Below are positions 24,629 to 31,676 of a stretch of DNA of 44,956 bases, one piece after another. Made by a program: the position numbers and the translations under genes. The stretch is taken from positions 1 through 44,956 of the forward strand of contig JARKOK010000153.1 of NCBI GenBank assembly GCA_029975765.1, written 5' to 3'. The stretch comes from Aggregatilineales bacterium. Its GTDB lineage: Bacteria; Chloroflexota; Anaerolineae; Aggregatilineales; Phototrophicaceae. Numbering within the stretch: the stretch's first letter is position 1; each line of letters starts with the position of its first letter. The notes under the pieces were generated by a model. The model was not told where the DNA came from. It was given only the letters and a program-made list of their open reading frames with translations, and made no database searches.

Positions 24629-24650
24629 CACCTGTAGGACATTCTACAGG
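24629..24650 (+). promoter_or_regulatory. Predicted GntR/FCD operator, site C (autoregulation)
   Basis: CCTGTAG-GACATT-CTACAGG (24631-24650) is a perfect inverted repeat with 7-base arms. It contains TGTAGGACA and the distal ACAGG of the common pattern. It lies between the divergent GntR and SDR genes, downstream of the GntR gene's -10 box and at the likely -35 region of the SDR operon, so it could repress both. Confidence 0.78.
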
Positions 24651-24668
24651 CCGCTGCCAGTTATGTTT

Positions 24669-24674
24669 ATTATA
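24669..24674 (-). promoter_or_regulatory. -10 box of the GntR gene promoter
   Basis: Perfect TATAAT on the minus strand, with no convincing -35. Transcription would start near 24662 and run through operator site C. On the plus strand the same AT-rich stretch (TATTATACAT) could serve as the -10 of the SDR operon. Confidence 0.5.
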
Positions 24675-24708
24675 CATGATAAGAGCAGACCATTAAGGAG
24701 CAATTTCC

Positions 24709-25491
24709 ATGCGGTTACAGGATCGGGTGGCGCTGGTCACCGGAGCAGGTTCAGGCATTGGTCGGGCGACGGCGCTGCGGCTGGCCCAGGAAGGCGCGCG
24801 CGTCGCTGTCGTGGATTGGAACGCGGCAACCGGCGCGGAAACCGTGCAGATGTTAAAGGATCAGGGCAGCGACAGCCTGTTCATCCATGCCGACATCTCG
24901 AAAGTAGCCGATACCGAACGTATCGTCCGGGAAGCTGTGGCGCGTTACGGGCAGTTGAATATCCTGGTGAACAACGCCGCCGTCATGCTGGAAAAAACCG
25001 TCGTGGACACCACCGAGGAAGATTGGGAGCGCATCGTCGGTGTGAACCTGCGCGGCACGTTCTTCTGCGCCAAACATGCCGTCATCCAGTTCCGCCGGCA
25101 GGGGCATGGCGGGAATATCGTCAATATGGCCTCGGTCAACAGTTTTTATGCTGAAGGCGGCATCGCGGCCTACTGCCTGACTAAAGGCGGCATCGCACAG
25201 TTCACCCGCGCGCTGGCGATGGATCACAGCGGCGAGGGCATCCGCGTCAATGCCATCTGCCCCGGTTGGATTGAAACCGCCATGAATGCCAATTTCTTTG
25301 CTCTCGGCCCGCACATCCGGGAACAGGCCGCCCGCCTGCACGCGATCCAGCACATCGGCCAGCCGGAGGATGTAGCCAATGCCGTTGTTTATCTGGTATC
25401 CGACGAAGCCTCCTTTGTCACCGGCAGTATGCTGACAGTGGACGGTGGGTTCTCGGCAGGTTTAGCCCCCGCGCTGGGAATTGTGGTCTAG
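24709..25491 (+). CDS. Short-chain dehydrogenase/reductase (classical SDR)
   Basis: 260 residues with the complete SDR pattern: TGAGSGIG (11-18) for the dinucleotide, D36 favouring NAD(H), NNAA near 88-91, S142, Y155 and K159 (YCLTK), and the ending LVSDEASFVTGSMLTVDGG. AAGGAG stands eight bases before the ATG. It would oxidise or reduce a hydroxyl/keto group of a sugar or of a hydroxy acid. It starts the operon divergent to the GntR regulator and is followed after 2 bp by the epimerase-like gene, which supports a sugar-related substrate. Confidence 0.92.
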   Translation: MRLQDRVALVTGAGSGIGRATALRLAQEGARVAVVDWNAATGAETVQMLKDQGSDSLFIHADISKVADTERIVREAVARYGQLNILVNNAAVMLEKTVVDTTEEDWERIVGVNLRGTFFCAKHAVIQFRRQGHGGNIVNMASVNSFYAEGGIAAYCLTKGGIAQFTRALAMDHSGEGIRVNAICPGWIETAMNANFFALGPHIREQAARLHAIQHIGQPEDVANAVVYLVSDEASFVTGSMLTVDGGFSAGLAPALGIVV

Positions 25492-25493
25492 CC

Positions 25494-26495
25494 ATGACCG
25501 CGCGGCTAGACCCACACTGGCAGTACAACGGCCTGCGCGCCATCGTACTCGATAATCCGGCGCTGCAAGTGACCGTGTTCCCGGAAGCCGGGGCGCGCGT
25601 CTACAACCTGATTCACAAACCGACCGATACTAACCTGCTCTGGCATCACCCCCGTACCCTGCCGCGCCACATCCCTTACGGCTCGATCTTTGATGATACG
25701 TGGCCGGGCGGCTGGGATGAGATACTGCCCTCGACCGAAGCCTGCCAGTATCGCGGTGAAACGCTGCCAAACATGGGTGAACTCTGGGCGCTGCCCTGGG
25801 ACTGGCAGGCGGTTGACACGGATGATGGTTCAGCTTGCCTGTACACCGGCGTTTCAGCGGCCATTCTGCCGCTGCGTTATGAACGCTGGTTGCGGCTGGA
25901 CGCGGCAGAGCCGGTCATCCGTCTCCGCTACCGCGTGACCAACCTCGGCCTGTCGCCGCTGGATCTGATCTGGGGAATTCATCCGGTCTTTGCCATCAGT
26001 CCACAGCATCGGATTGATCTGCCCCCCTGCACCGGTCTCGTCGGCCAATCGTCCGGCAGCCGCCTTGGCCAAACCGGACAGGCATACCAGTGGCCGCACC
26101 TGCCCACGCCAGAGGGCGCGGTGGACATGCGCCGCGTACCACCATATAAAACCAATGTCTTTGGTGGGCATTATGCCACCAACCTGCAAGGCAACTGGTT
26201 TGCCCTGACCGACACCGCGCGGCGCGTCGGCATTGGCATGGTCTTTCCAGCCGATATATTTAAAGCACTGTGGCTGTGGCAGGTTTACGGCGGCTGGCGC
26301 GGGCTGTATCAACTGGCGATTGAACCCTGGGTCGGTTATCCGGTGCGGCTGGACCAGGCGATTGAAGCCGGACGGCAGCGCATCCTCCCGCCGGGGCAGC
26401 CGGTCGAATACGAAGCCGCGCTGGTGGTATATACCGGACTGGAAGCCGTCAGCGGTATTCAGCGTACCGGCGACCGGTATACGGTGTCCGGTTAA
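25494..26495 (+). CDS. Aldose 1-epimerase-like protein (galactose mutarotase fold)
   Basis: 333 residues. The start of the fold, LDNPALQVTVFPEAGARVYNLIHKPTDTNLLW, resembles aldose epimerase-type proteins, followed by DDTWPGGWDEILPS and a long beta-sandwich pattern. A GIHPVFAIS segment carries a histidine in the place where mutarotases have a catalytic His, and ENEP-type acid residues appear later. Proteins of this group bind a hexose or larger glycan and may interconvert anomers. It follows the SDR gene almost without gap. I judge the fold likely, while true epimerase activity is uncertain. Confidence 0.78.
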   Translation: MTARLDPHWQYNGLRAIVLDNPALQVTVFPEAGARVYNLIHKPTDTNLLWHHPRTLPRHIPYGSIFDDTWPGGWDEILPSTEACQYRGETLPNMGELWALPWDWQAVDTDDGSACLYTGVSAAILPLRYERWLRLDAAEPVIRLRYRVTNLGLSPLDLIWGIHPVFAISPQHRIDLPPCTGLVGQSSGSRLGQTGQAYQWPHLPTPEGAVDMRRVPPYKTNVFGGHYATNLQGNWFALTDTARRVGIGMVFPADIFKALWLWQVYGGWRGLYQLAIEPWVGYPVRLDQAIEAGRQRILPPGQPVEYEAALVVYTGLEAVSGIQRTGDRYTVSG

Positions 26496-26525
26496 CCATT
26501 TTCAACGATGCCGCGTTATTCTTAT

Positions 26526-26550
26526 AGGGGCGGGTAACGAAACCTGCCCC
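26526..26550. repeat. Intergenic hairpin repeat, GGGGCGGGT arms
   Basis: GGGGCGGGT pairs with ACCTGCCCC across a short AACGAA loop (one mismatch). It is a shortened copy of the GTAGGGGCGGGTTTA-type element seen at 33630 and 5628. It stands in the 79-bp gap before the GH116 gene. Confidence 0.65.
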
Positions 26551-26574
26551 AGCCACACGTTACAGGGGGAAGTC

Positions 26575-29181
26575 GTGAATCCTTATACTTATACTGGATC
26601 AAAACTGCGCGCCGTTGCTTTCCCCATCGGCGGCATCGGTACGGGCTGTTTTTCGCTGTCCGGGCGCGGCGAACTGGTGGACTGGGAAATCTTCCACCGC
26701 CCCAACAAGATGAGTCTGCTGCCCAATACCTTCTTTTCGATCTGGACGCGCACTGCCGGCGGCGCAACCGACGCGCGGGTGCTGCAAAAGTGGCCTGACC
26801 CGCCGTTCATCGGCGATGTGGGCGGCTACAATTATTACGGTTACGGCTTCGGCGTGCGCCGCGAAACCGGCGCCGGTCTGAAACATCTCCGCGACGTGCG
26901 CTTTCGTGGGGAATACCCCTTCGCGTGGCTGGAATCGGATGACCCGACGCTGCCGGTACAGGTCACGCTCATGGCCTACAACCCGTACATTCCCCTCAAC
27001 GTGGAAGACTCCGGGCTGCCGGTTGGCATTTTTGAGTTCACGATCACCAACCCCGGCTCGCAGGCGGTGGATGTCTCGCTGGCTGCCAGCCTGTTTAACG
27101 CCGTCGGCTATCGCGGTCACGGCGCGTTCAGTTATGTTGAAAATGGTGAATTCCGGGGTACTGGCGAAGGCAGTTTCAACCGCTTCGTTCGGCAGGGCGA
27201 CCTGTCAGCCATCACGATGCACAGCGCAGTTTATACGCCGGATGTGCCTTACGGTGGTTCGATGGCGCTGGCGACCACCTGGCGCGACATCAGCCCGCAG
27301 ACGGCGTGGCTGCGCGGCGCGTGGTTCGACAGCCTGCAAGTGTTCTGGGACGAATTTTCCGCCGGCGGCAGGCTGAGCGACCGGACTTATCCTGATCCTA
27401 CTCCCAAAAATTCCAGCGACACGGGCGCGCTGGCGCTGCACGCCCACCTTGAACCGGGGCAAACCGCCACCATCCCCCTGTACATCACCTGGCATTTTCC
27501 CAACTTCATCAAATACTGGGCTGACTCCTACAACCCGGCGGATAAACTCGTCACGTGGCGCGTGCCGTATGCCAGCCGGTTTACCGACGCGCTGCATGTC
27601 GCGCAGTACGCAGCCGAAAACGAACCCCGCCTGCGCCGTGAAACCGCAGCGTTCCATCAGGCGCTGTTCGATTCAACCCTGCCCGCGCCGGTGACGGATG
27701 CGCTGTCCAGCCAGATGTCCATTCTCAAAACGACGACGGTTACGCTGCTGGAAGACGGCTCGTTCTACGGCTTCGAGGGCGTGCATTCCGAAGCTGGCTG
27801 CTGCGAAGGGTCGTGCAATCACGTCTGGAACTACGCACTGACTCACGCTTACCTGTTTCCCTCGCTGGAACGATCCATGCGGCGCAACGATTATCTGTAC
27901 AACCAGCACCCGGACGGGCGGCTGACCTTTCGCTTGTCGCTGCCATTAGGGTCCCCGCCCTATGATTTCCATCCCGCCGCCGATGGGCAGATGGGCGGCA
28001 TCATGCAGGTCTACCGTGACTGGAAGCTCAGCGGCGATACCGCGTGGCTGCGCGGGTTGTGGCCGCGTATCCGGCAGGCGCTTGAATACGCCTGGCGCTA
28101 CTGGGATTACAACCAGGATGGCGTGATGGAAGGGTTGCAGCACAACACCTACGACATCGAATTCTATGGCCCTAACAGCATGATGCAAAGCTGGTATCTG
28201 GGCGCGCTGCGCTGCGGCGCGCGGATGGCGCGGGCGCTTGGCGAAACTGAGGCCGCCGCGCGTTACGAGCAGTTGGCCGACGCTGGCCGCGCCTGGACGG
28301 ACACCCATCTGTTCAACGGCGGCTACTATGAGCAGCGGATTGACCCCGACGCCGCCCACCATTCCCCACTCAGTACCGATGTCAGCCTGGGCGGGCAGCG
28401 CCCGGATAATCCCAAATACCAGTATGGCAGCGGGTGTTTATCCGATCAGCTCATCGGCGCATGGATGGCGCGTGTCTGCGGCCTCGGCCATATTCTTGAC
28501 CGCGACCATACCCGGCAAACGTTGCGTTCCATCTATACCCATAACTATCGCGCTGATCTGTTCGACCACAACAACGCGCAGCGTGTGTATGCGCTGGCGG
28601 ATGAAGCCGGCCTGCTGCTGTGTACCTGGCCGCGCGGCAGCCGCCCTGATCTGCCATTTGTCTACAGTGACGAAGTATGGACGGGCATCGAGTATCAGGT
28701 CGCCGGGCATCTGATCTATGAAGGGCTGGTCGAGGAAGGGCTGACGCTAGTACGCAGCCTGCGGGCGCGGTACGATGGTGAGCGCCGCAACCCCTGGAAT
28801 GAACTGGAATGTGGCAGCCATTACGCCCGCGCGCTGGCTTCGTGGACGCTGCTGCTGGCGCTGTCCGGCTTCGAGTGCGACCTGACGGTTCACCACCTCG
28901 GCTTTCATCCGGCGCTGCCGGCACGCCCGTTCCGCTGTTTCTGGTCAACCGGCACGGGCTGGGGTACAGTCGAATACACCACCGACCAGCTTACACTGCG
29001 CTGTGCTTACGGTGAGCAAACTATCGCCACGCTGTACGCGGGCAGCGCGGCTGTCCGCGCCGCTCGGGTGGCGGACACGCCAGTAAACGCCGCTTTTACC
29101 ATGCGTGATGGCGGCACCTTCATCACGCTGGGCGAACCGGTCACGCTGCACGCGGGCGAGGCGCTGGTAAGTACATTCTAG
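26575..29181 (+). CDS. Glycoside hydrolase family 116 protein (beta-glucosidase/beta-xylosidase type)
   Basis: 868 residues from a GTG start with GGGGA four bases before it. Upstream the frame stays open only as an overlap with the epimerase-like gene. The N-terminal domain begins with the family's FPIGGIGTGCFSLSGRGELVDWEIFHRPN. The C-terminal alpha/alpha barrel carries D527 in HNTYDIEFYGPNSM, which matches the catalytic acid of GH116 (compare the TYD segment of human GBA2). E411, in CCEGSCNHVWNY, is my candidate for the nucleophile, less sure. No signal peptide is seen, so it acts in the cytoplasm on an imported glucoside- or xyloside-like compound. Confidence 0.87.
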   Translation: MNPYTYTGSKLRAVAFPIGGIGTGCFSLSGRGELVDWEIFHRPNKMSLLPNTFFSIWTRTAGGATDARVLQKWPDPPFIGDVGGYNYYGYGFGVRRETGAGLKHLRDVRFRGEYPFAWLESDDPTLPVQVTLMAYNPYIPLNVEDSGLPVGIFEFTITNPGSQAVDVSLAASLFNAVGYRGHGAFSYVENGEFRGTGEGSFNRFVRQGDLSAITMHSAVYTPDVPYGGSMALATTWRDISPQTAWLRGAWFDSLQVFWDEFSAGGRLSDRTYPDPTPKNSSDTGALALHAHLEPGQTATIPLYITWHFPNFIKYWADSYNPADKLVTWRVPYASRFTDALHVAQYAAENEPRLRRETAAFHQALFDSTLPAPVTDALSSQMSILKTTTVTLLEDGSFYGFEGVHSEAGCCEGSCNHVWNYALTHAYLFPSLERSMRRNDYLYNQHPDGRLTFRLSLPLGSPPYDFHPAADGQMGGIMQVYRDWKLSGDTAWLRGLWPRIRQALEYAWRYWDYNQDGVMEGLQHNTYDIEFYGPNSMMQSWYLGALRCGARMARALGETEAAARYEQLADAGRAWTDTHLFNGGYYEQRIDPDAAHHSPLSTDVSLGGQRPDNPKYQYGSGCLSDQLIGAWMARVCGLGHILDRDHTRQTLRSIYTHNYRADLFDHNNAQRVYALADEAGLLLCTWPRGSRPDLPFVYSDEVWTGIEYQVAGHLIYEGLVEEGLTLVRSLRARYDGERRNPWNELECGSHYARALASWTLLLALSGFECDLTVHHLGFHPALPARPFRCFWSTGTGWGTVEYTTDQLTLRCAYGEQTIATLYAGSAAVRAARVADTPVNAAFTMRDGGTFITLGEPVTLHAGEALVSTF

Positions 29182-29262
29182 AGACATGCACTACGTCCCG
29201 CTGCCGGAACGGAATCGGTGATAGCAGCAGCGTGACACAATGCTCACACCGGAGAACCATAC

Positions 29263-30585
29263 ATGACCGATCCCTTTATGATTCCCGATACGCTGCTGCG
29301 GCTGGAAGTCGTGCAGCGGGCAGAAGAAGGCTGCGATGTCGCCGAAATCCGGCGGCAGTTGGCTGATACTGCCGCGCTCACACCCGAAGCTGCCGAGCGT
29401 TTCTATCTGGCATTGGAAGCCCTGACTCCTCGCGCCGATTTCCCTTACTATGAACCCTCCGATCTCGACCATATCCGCGCCCGGCGACCGGACGGCGCGC
29501 GCCGGATGAGTCTGCCGGACGATGCCGCGCTGGCGGATAAGTTGCGCGGCGCGTGGCTGGGCCGCGCGGTTGGCTGCCAGCTCGGCAAGCCGGTCGAAGG
29601 AATGCCCCGCCAGGACATCGAAACCTACTTACGCGCCGCCGACGCCTATCCGCTGGATGACTACATTCCTCTTTTAGAGCCGCCGCCGGTCAGAATGGTC
29701 GTTTCCGCGCCGCAGTCCACACGCGGCAATTTTCAGGAAATGGCGCGTGATGACGACATGGACTACACCATCCTCGGCCTGCACATGCTGGAAACGTTCG
29801 GGCCGCAGTTTACCACCGCCGATGTGGCCGAAACCTGGCTGTCGCTGCTGCCCTATAACATGGTCTATACGGCGGAGCGAGTGACCTATCGCAATCTGGT
29901 GAATGACGTGCCGCCGGAAGCCGCCGGAAGCTGGCGCAATCCCTACCGTGAGTGGATTGGCGCGCAGATTCGCGCTGACGGCTGGGCATATGGTGCGGCG
30001 GCCTGGCCGGAAAAAGCCGCAGAGTTTGCTTACCGGGATGCCCGGTTGTCGCATGTCAAAAATGGCATTTATGGTGAAATGTGGGCGGCGGCCATGATCG
30101 CCGGAGCGTTTGGCCTGGACGCGCCGAACCCGACGCTCGATGACATCGAACACCTGCTGCGAATCGGGCTGTCCGAGATTCCGGCACGCTGCCGGCTGGC
30201 CGACGCGCTGGAACGCCTCATCGGCTGGCGGCACGAAACCGGCGACTGGCGCGCCGCGTGGGAACGCATCAACAACTACTGCGGCCAGTACCATTGGATT
30301 CACACCATCAACAATGCCCTGATCGTTGCGCTGGGGCTGCTGTACGGGGATGGCGATTTTACGCGCAGTATCAGCATCGCCGTCATGGGCGGCTGGGACA
30401 CCGACTGCAACGGCGCGACCGTCGGTTCGATCATGGGCGCGCTGCTGGGCGCTGACCGCCTGCCGCCGCGCTGGACGAACCCACTGAACGATACACTCCG
30501 CAGCGCCGTGATCGGCTACGACGGCAGCCGCCTGTCCGCGCTGGCACAGCGTTCGCTGGCGGTTGTGCGGCAGGTGTGGGACTGA
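29263..30585 (+). CDS. ADP-ribosylglycohydrolase family protein
   Basis: 440 residues. After an N-terminal extension of about 85 residues comes the family fold, starting KLRGAWLGRAVGCQLGKPVEG. Metal-binding acids are visible at D163-D165 and D167 (RDDDMDYT) and at D379 and D381 (GGWDTDCNGATVGSIMGA). The family removes ADP-ribose from proteins or small molecules, but many members sit in sugar operons and probably split other N- or O-glycosides. Position after GH116 makes a sugar-related role more likely than a role in ADP-ribose signalling. GGAGAA precedes the ATG. It is the last gene of the run and is followed by a hairpin. Confidence 0.87.
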   Translation: MTDPFMIPDTLLRLEVVQRAEEGCDVAEIRRQLADTAALTPEAAERFYLALEALTPRADFPYYEPSDLDHIRARRPDGARRMSLPDDAALADKLRGAWLGRAVGCQLGKPVEGMPRQDIETYLRAADAYPLDDYIPLLEPPPVRMVVSAPQSTRGNFQEMARDDDMDYTILGLHMLETFGPQFTTADVAETWLSLLPYNMVYTAERVTYRNLVNDVPPEAAGSWRNPYREWIGAQIRADGWAYGAAAWPEKAAEFAYRDARLSHVKNGIYGEMWAAAMIAGAFGLDAPNPTLDDIEHLLRIGLSEIPARCRLADALERLIGWRHETGDWRAAWERINNYCGQYHWIHTINNALIVALGLLYGDGDFTRSISIAVMGGWDTDCNGATVGSIMGALLGADRLPPRWTNPLNDTLRSAVIGYDGSRLSALAQRSLAVVRQVWD

Positions 30586-30608
30586 GCGCGAGCAAATGTA
30601 ACTGAATG

Positions 30609-30634
30609 TCGGGATACGGCCTGCCGTGTCCCGA
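30609..30634. terminator. Hairpin between convergent genes, possible bidirectional terminator
   Basis: TCGGGATACGGC pairs with GCCGTGTCCCGA (one wobble-type mismatch) in the 70-bp gap between the ADP-ribosylglycohydrolase and AraC genes. The plus-strand sequence after it (TTGATATTTC) is moderately T-rich. Its text resembles the second hairpin at 14844 (both contain CCTGCC and GTGTCCCGA-like runs), so it may also be a repeat. Confidence 0.6.
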
Positions 30635-30655
30635 TTGATATTTCATTCGCCTGTA

Positions 30656-31513
30656 TCAGTGTGTGTTCACGTGCAGGCGTGAATATTCTTTTCGATAGTC
30701 GCCGGGCGGGATTTCCATATAATGCCGGAAGATACGCCGGAAATAGTCGGGATCGGCAAAGCCACATTTCTGGGCGATCTGTTCAATCGTCAGGCTGCTG
30801 TCCAGCAGATAATCACAGGCGACGCTGATCCGCTTTCGATGAATGGCTTCGGTCAGCGTGCAGCCGTAAGCCTTGCGATAAATCCGCCCCAGATAATCGG
30901 CGTTATAACCCAGCGCGGTGGCGACCTTGCCTGCCGTGATGGCGCGGTCATAATTGATGCGAATGTAGGTGTGTGCCCAGGTCGCCACCACGTTGACATC
31001 TTCGGGTGGAGCGGCCTTTTCGACGACGGACTGCGCGACTTCAACCAGCATCAGCGTGGTGAGCAGATTCGCCGAATACGGGTGTAACATCCCCGTTTCC
31101 TGATCTTCCAGAAACATGCGGAACAGCCGCTCCAGCCGTTCCGGTTGGGTGATCCGCGCCATCTGGGGCACTTTGAGAATCGGCGCGCAGCCGTTCCCGC
31201 TCAGGTCATCGGCTCGACCATTAGACTCGTCTACTTCAAAATGTATCCAGTAGAATTTAAGCCCTGGCGGCATCGGTTTGGTGCTGCCGTGCTGGCAGCC
31301 GGGCCGCAGATGCAGCGTGTTGCCGGCTTCCAGATGAAATACCTGGTTTTCTTCCCACATATCCAATTCGCCATGCTTCACAAAGATCAGCTCGTGCGAA
31401 CCAATAATGCGGGTTGGATGCATGGCTGCCCCGCGCGAAATGAACAAACCGGCGTTCTGAGCCTTTAACGGACAGCATGTTTTCAGCAGAAGGGGATTTA
31501 AAAGTTCCATCAT
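30656..31513 (-). CDS. AraC family transcriptional regulator
   Basis: 285 residues. The N-terminal half is a cupin-like effector domain (ELIFVKHGELDMWEENQVFHLEAGNTLHLRPGCQHG). The C-terminal third has two helix-turn-helix units: GKVATALGYNADYLGRIYRKAYG and LTIEQIAQKCGFADPDYFRRIFRHYMEIPPGDYR. Such regulators usually activate a neighbouring sugar operon when the sugar is bound. It is divergent to the GH127 gene and is its likely regulator. An ATG three bases downstream is an equally possible start. Confidence 0.92.
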   Translation of the reverse strand: MMELLNPLLLKTCCPLKAQNAGLFISRGAAMHPTRIIGSHELIFVKHGELDMWEENQVFHLEAGNTLHLRPGCQHGSTKPMPPGLKFYWIHFEVDESNGRADDLSGNGCAPILKVPQMARITQPERLERLFRMFLEDQETGMLHPYSANLLTTLMLVEVAQSVVEKAAPPEDVNVVATWAHTYIRINYDRAITAGKVATALGYNADYLGRIYRKAYGCTLTEAIHRKRISVACDYLLDSSLTIEQIAQKCGFADPDYFRRIFRHYMEIPPGDYRKEYSRLHVNTH

Positions 31514-31676
31514 CCTCTTTCCAGAATCAACTATTTAGCGAAAAGTTACGCTCTCAATGGAAGTCGGATTTGTCCTGCTATTGTACCCATTCCAATCTAC
31601 TCAATCTGTCCCATCTTTTATACATTTTACAGTAGAGAACAGAAACAGCAATTTACATTTATTGGAGGGTCTTCTT
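31514..31676. promoter_or_regulatory. Divergent promoter region between araC-type gene and GH127 operon
   Basis: 163 bp, clearly richer in A and T than the flanking genes. A plus-strand -10 candidate TATACA is at 31619-31624, with no good -35 at the right distance, as expected for an AraC-activated promoter. Two TGTCC words, at about 31571 and 31607, may belong to a direct repeat for the regulator, but this is weak. Confidence 0.45.

Noticed and set aside
24579-24677. N-terminal extension of the GntR protein
   Set aside because: It would place the operator and the -10 box inside the coding region and does not resemble the family.
26233-26574. Upstream extension of the GH116 reading frame
   Set aside because: It overlaps the epimerase-like gene and a repeat, and a good ribosome-binding site marks the GTG at 26575 as start.
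31557-31676. N-terminal extension of the GH127 protein
   Set aside because: The AT-rich stretch looks like a promoter region, and the TTG at 31677 has an excellent ribosome-binding site.
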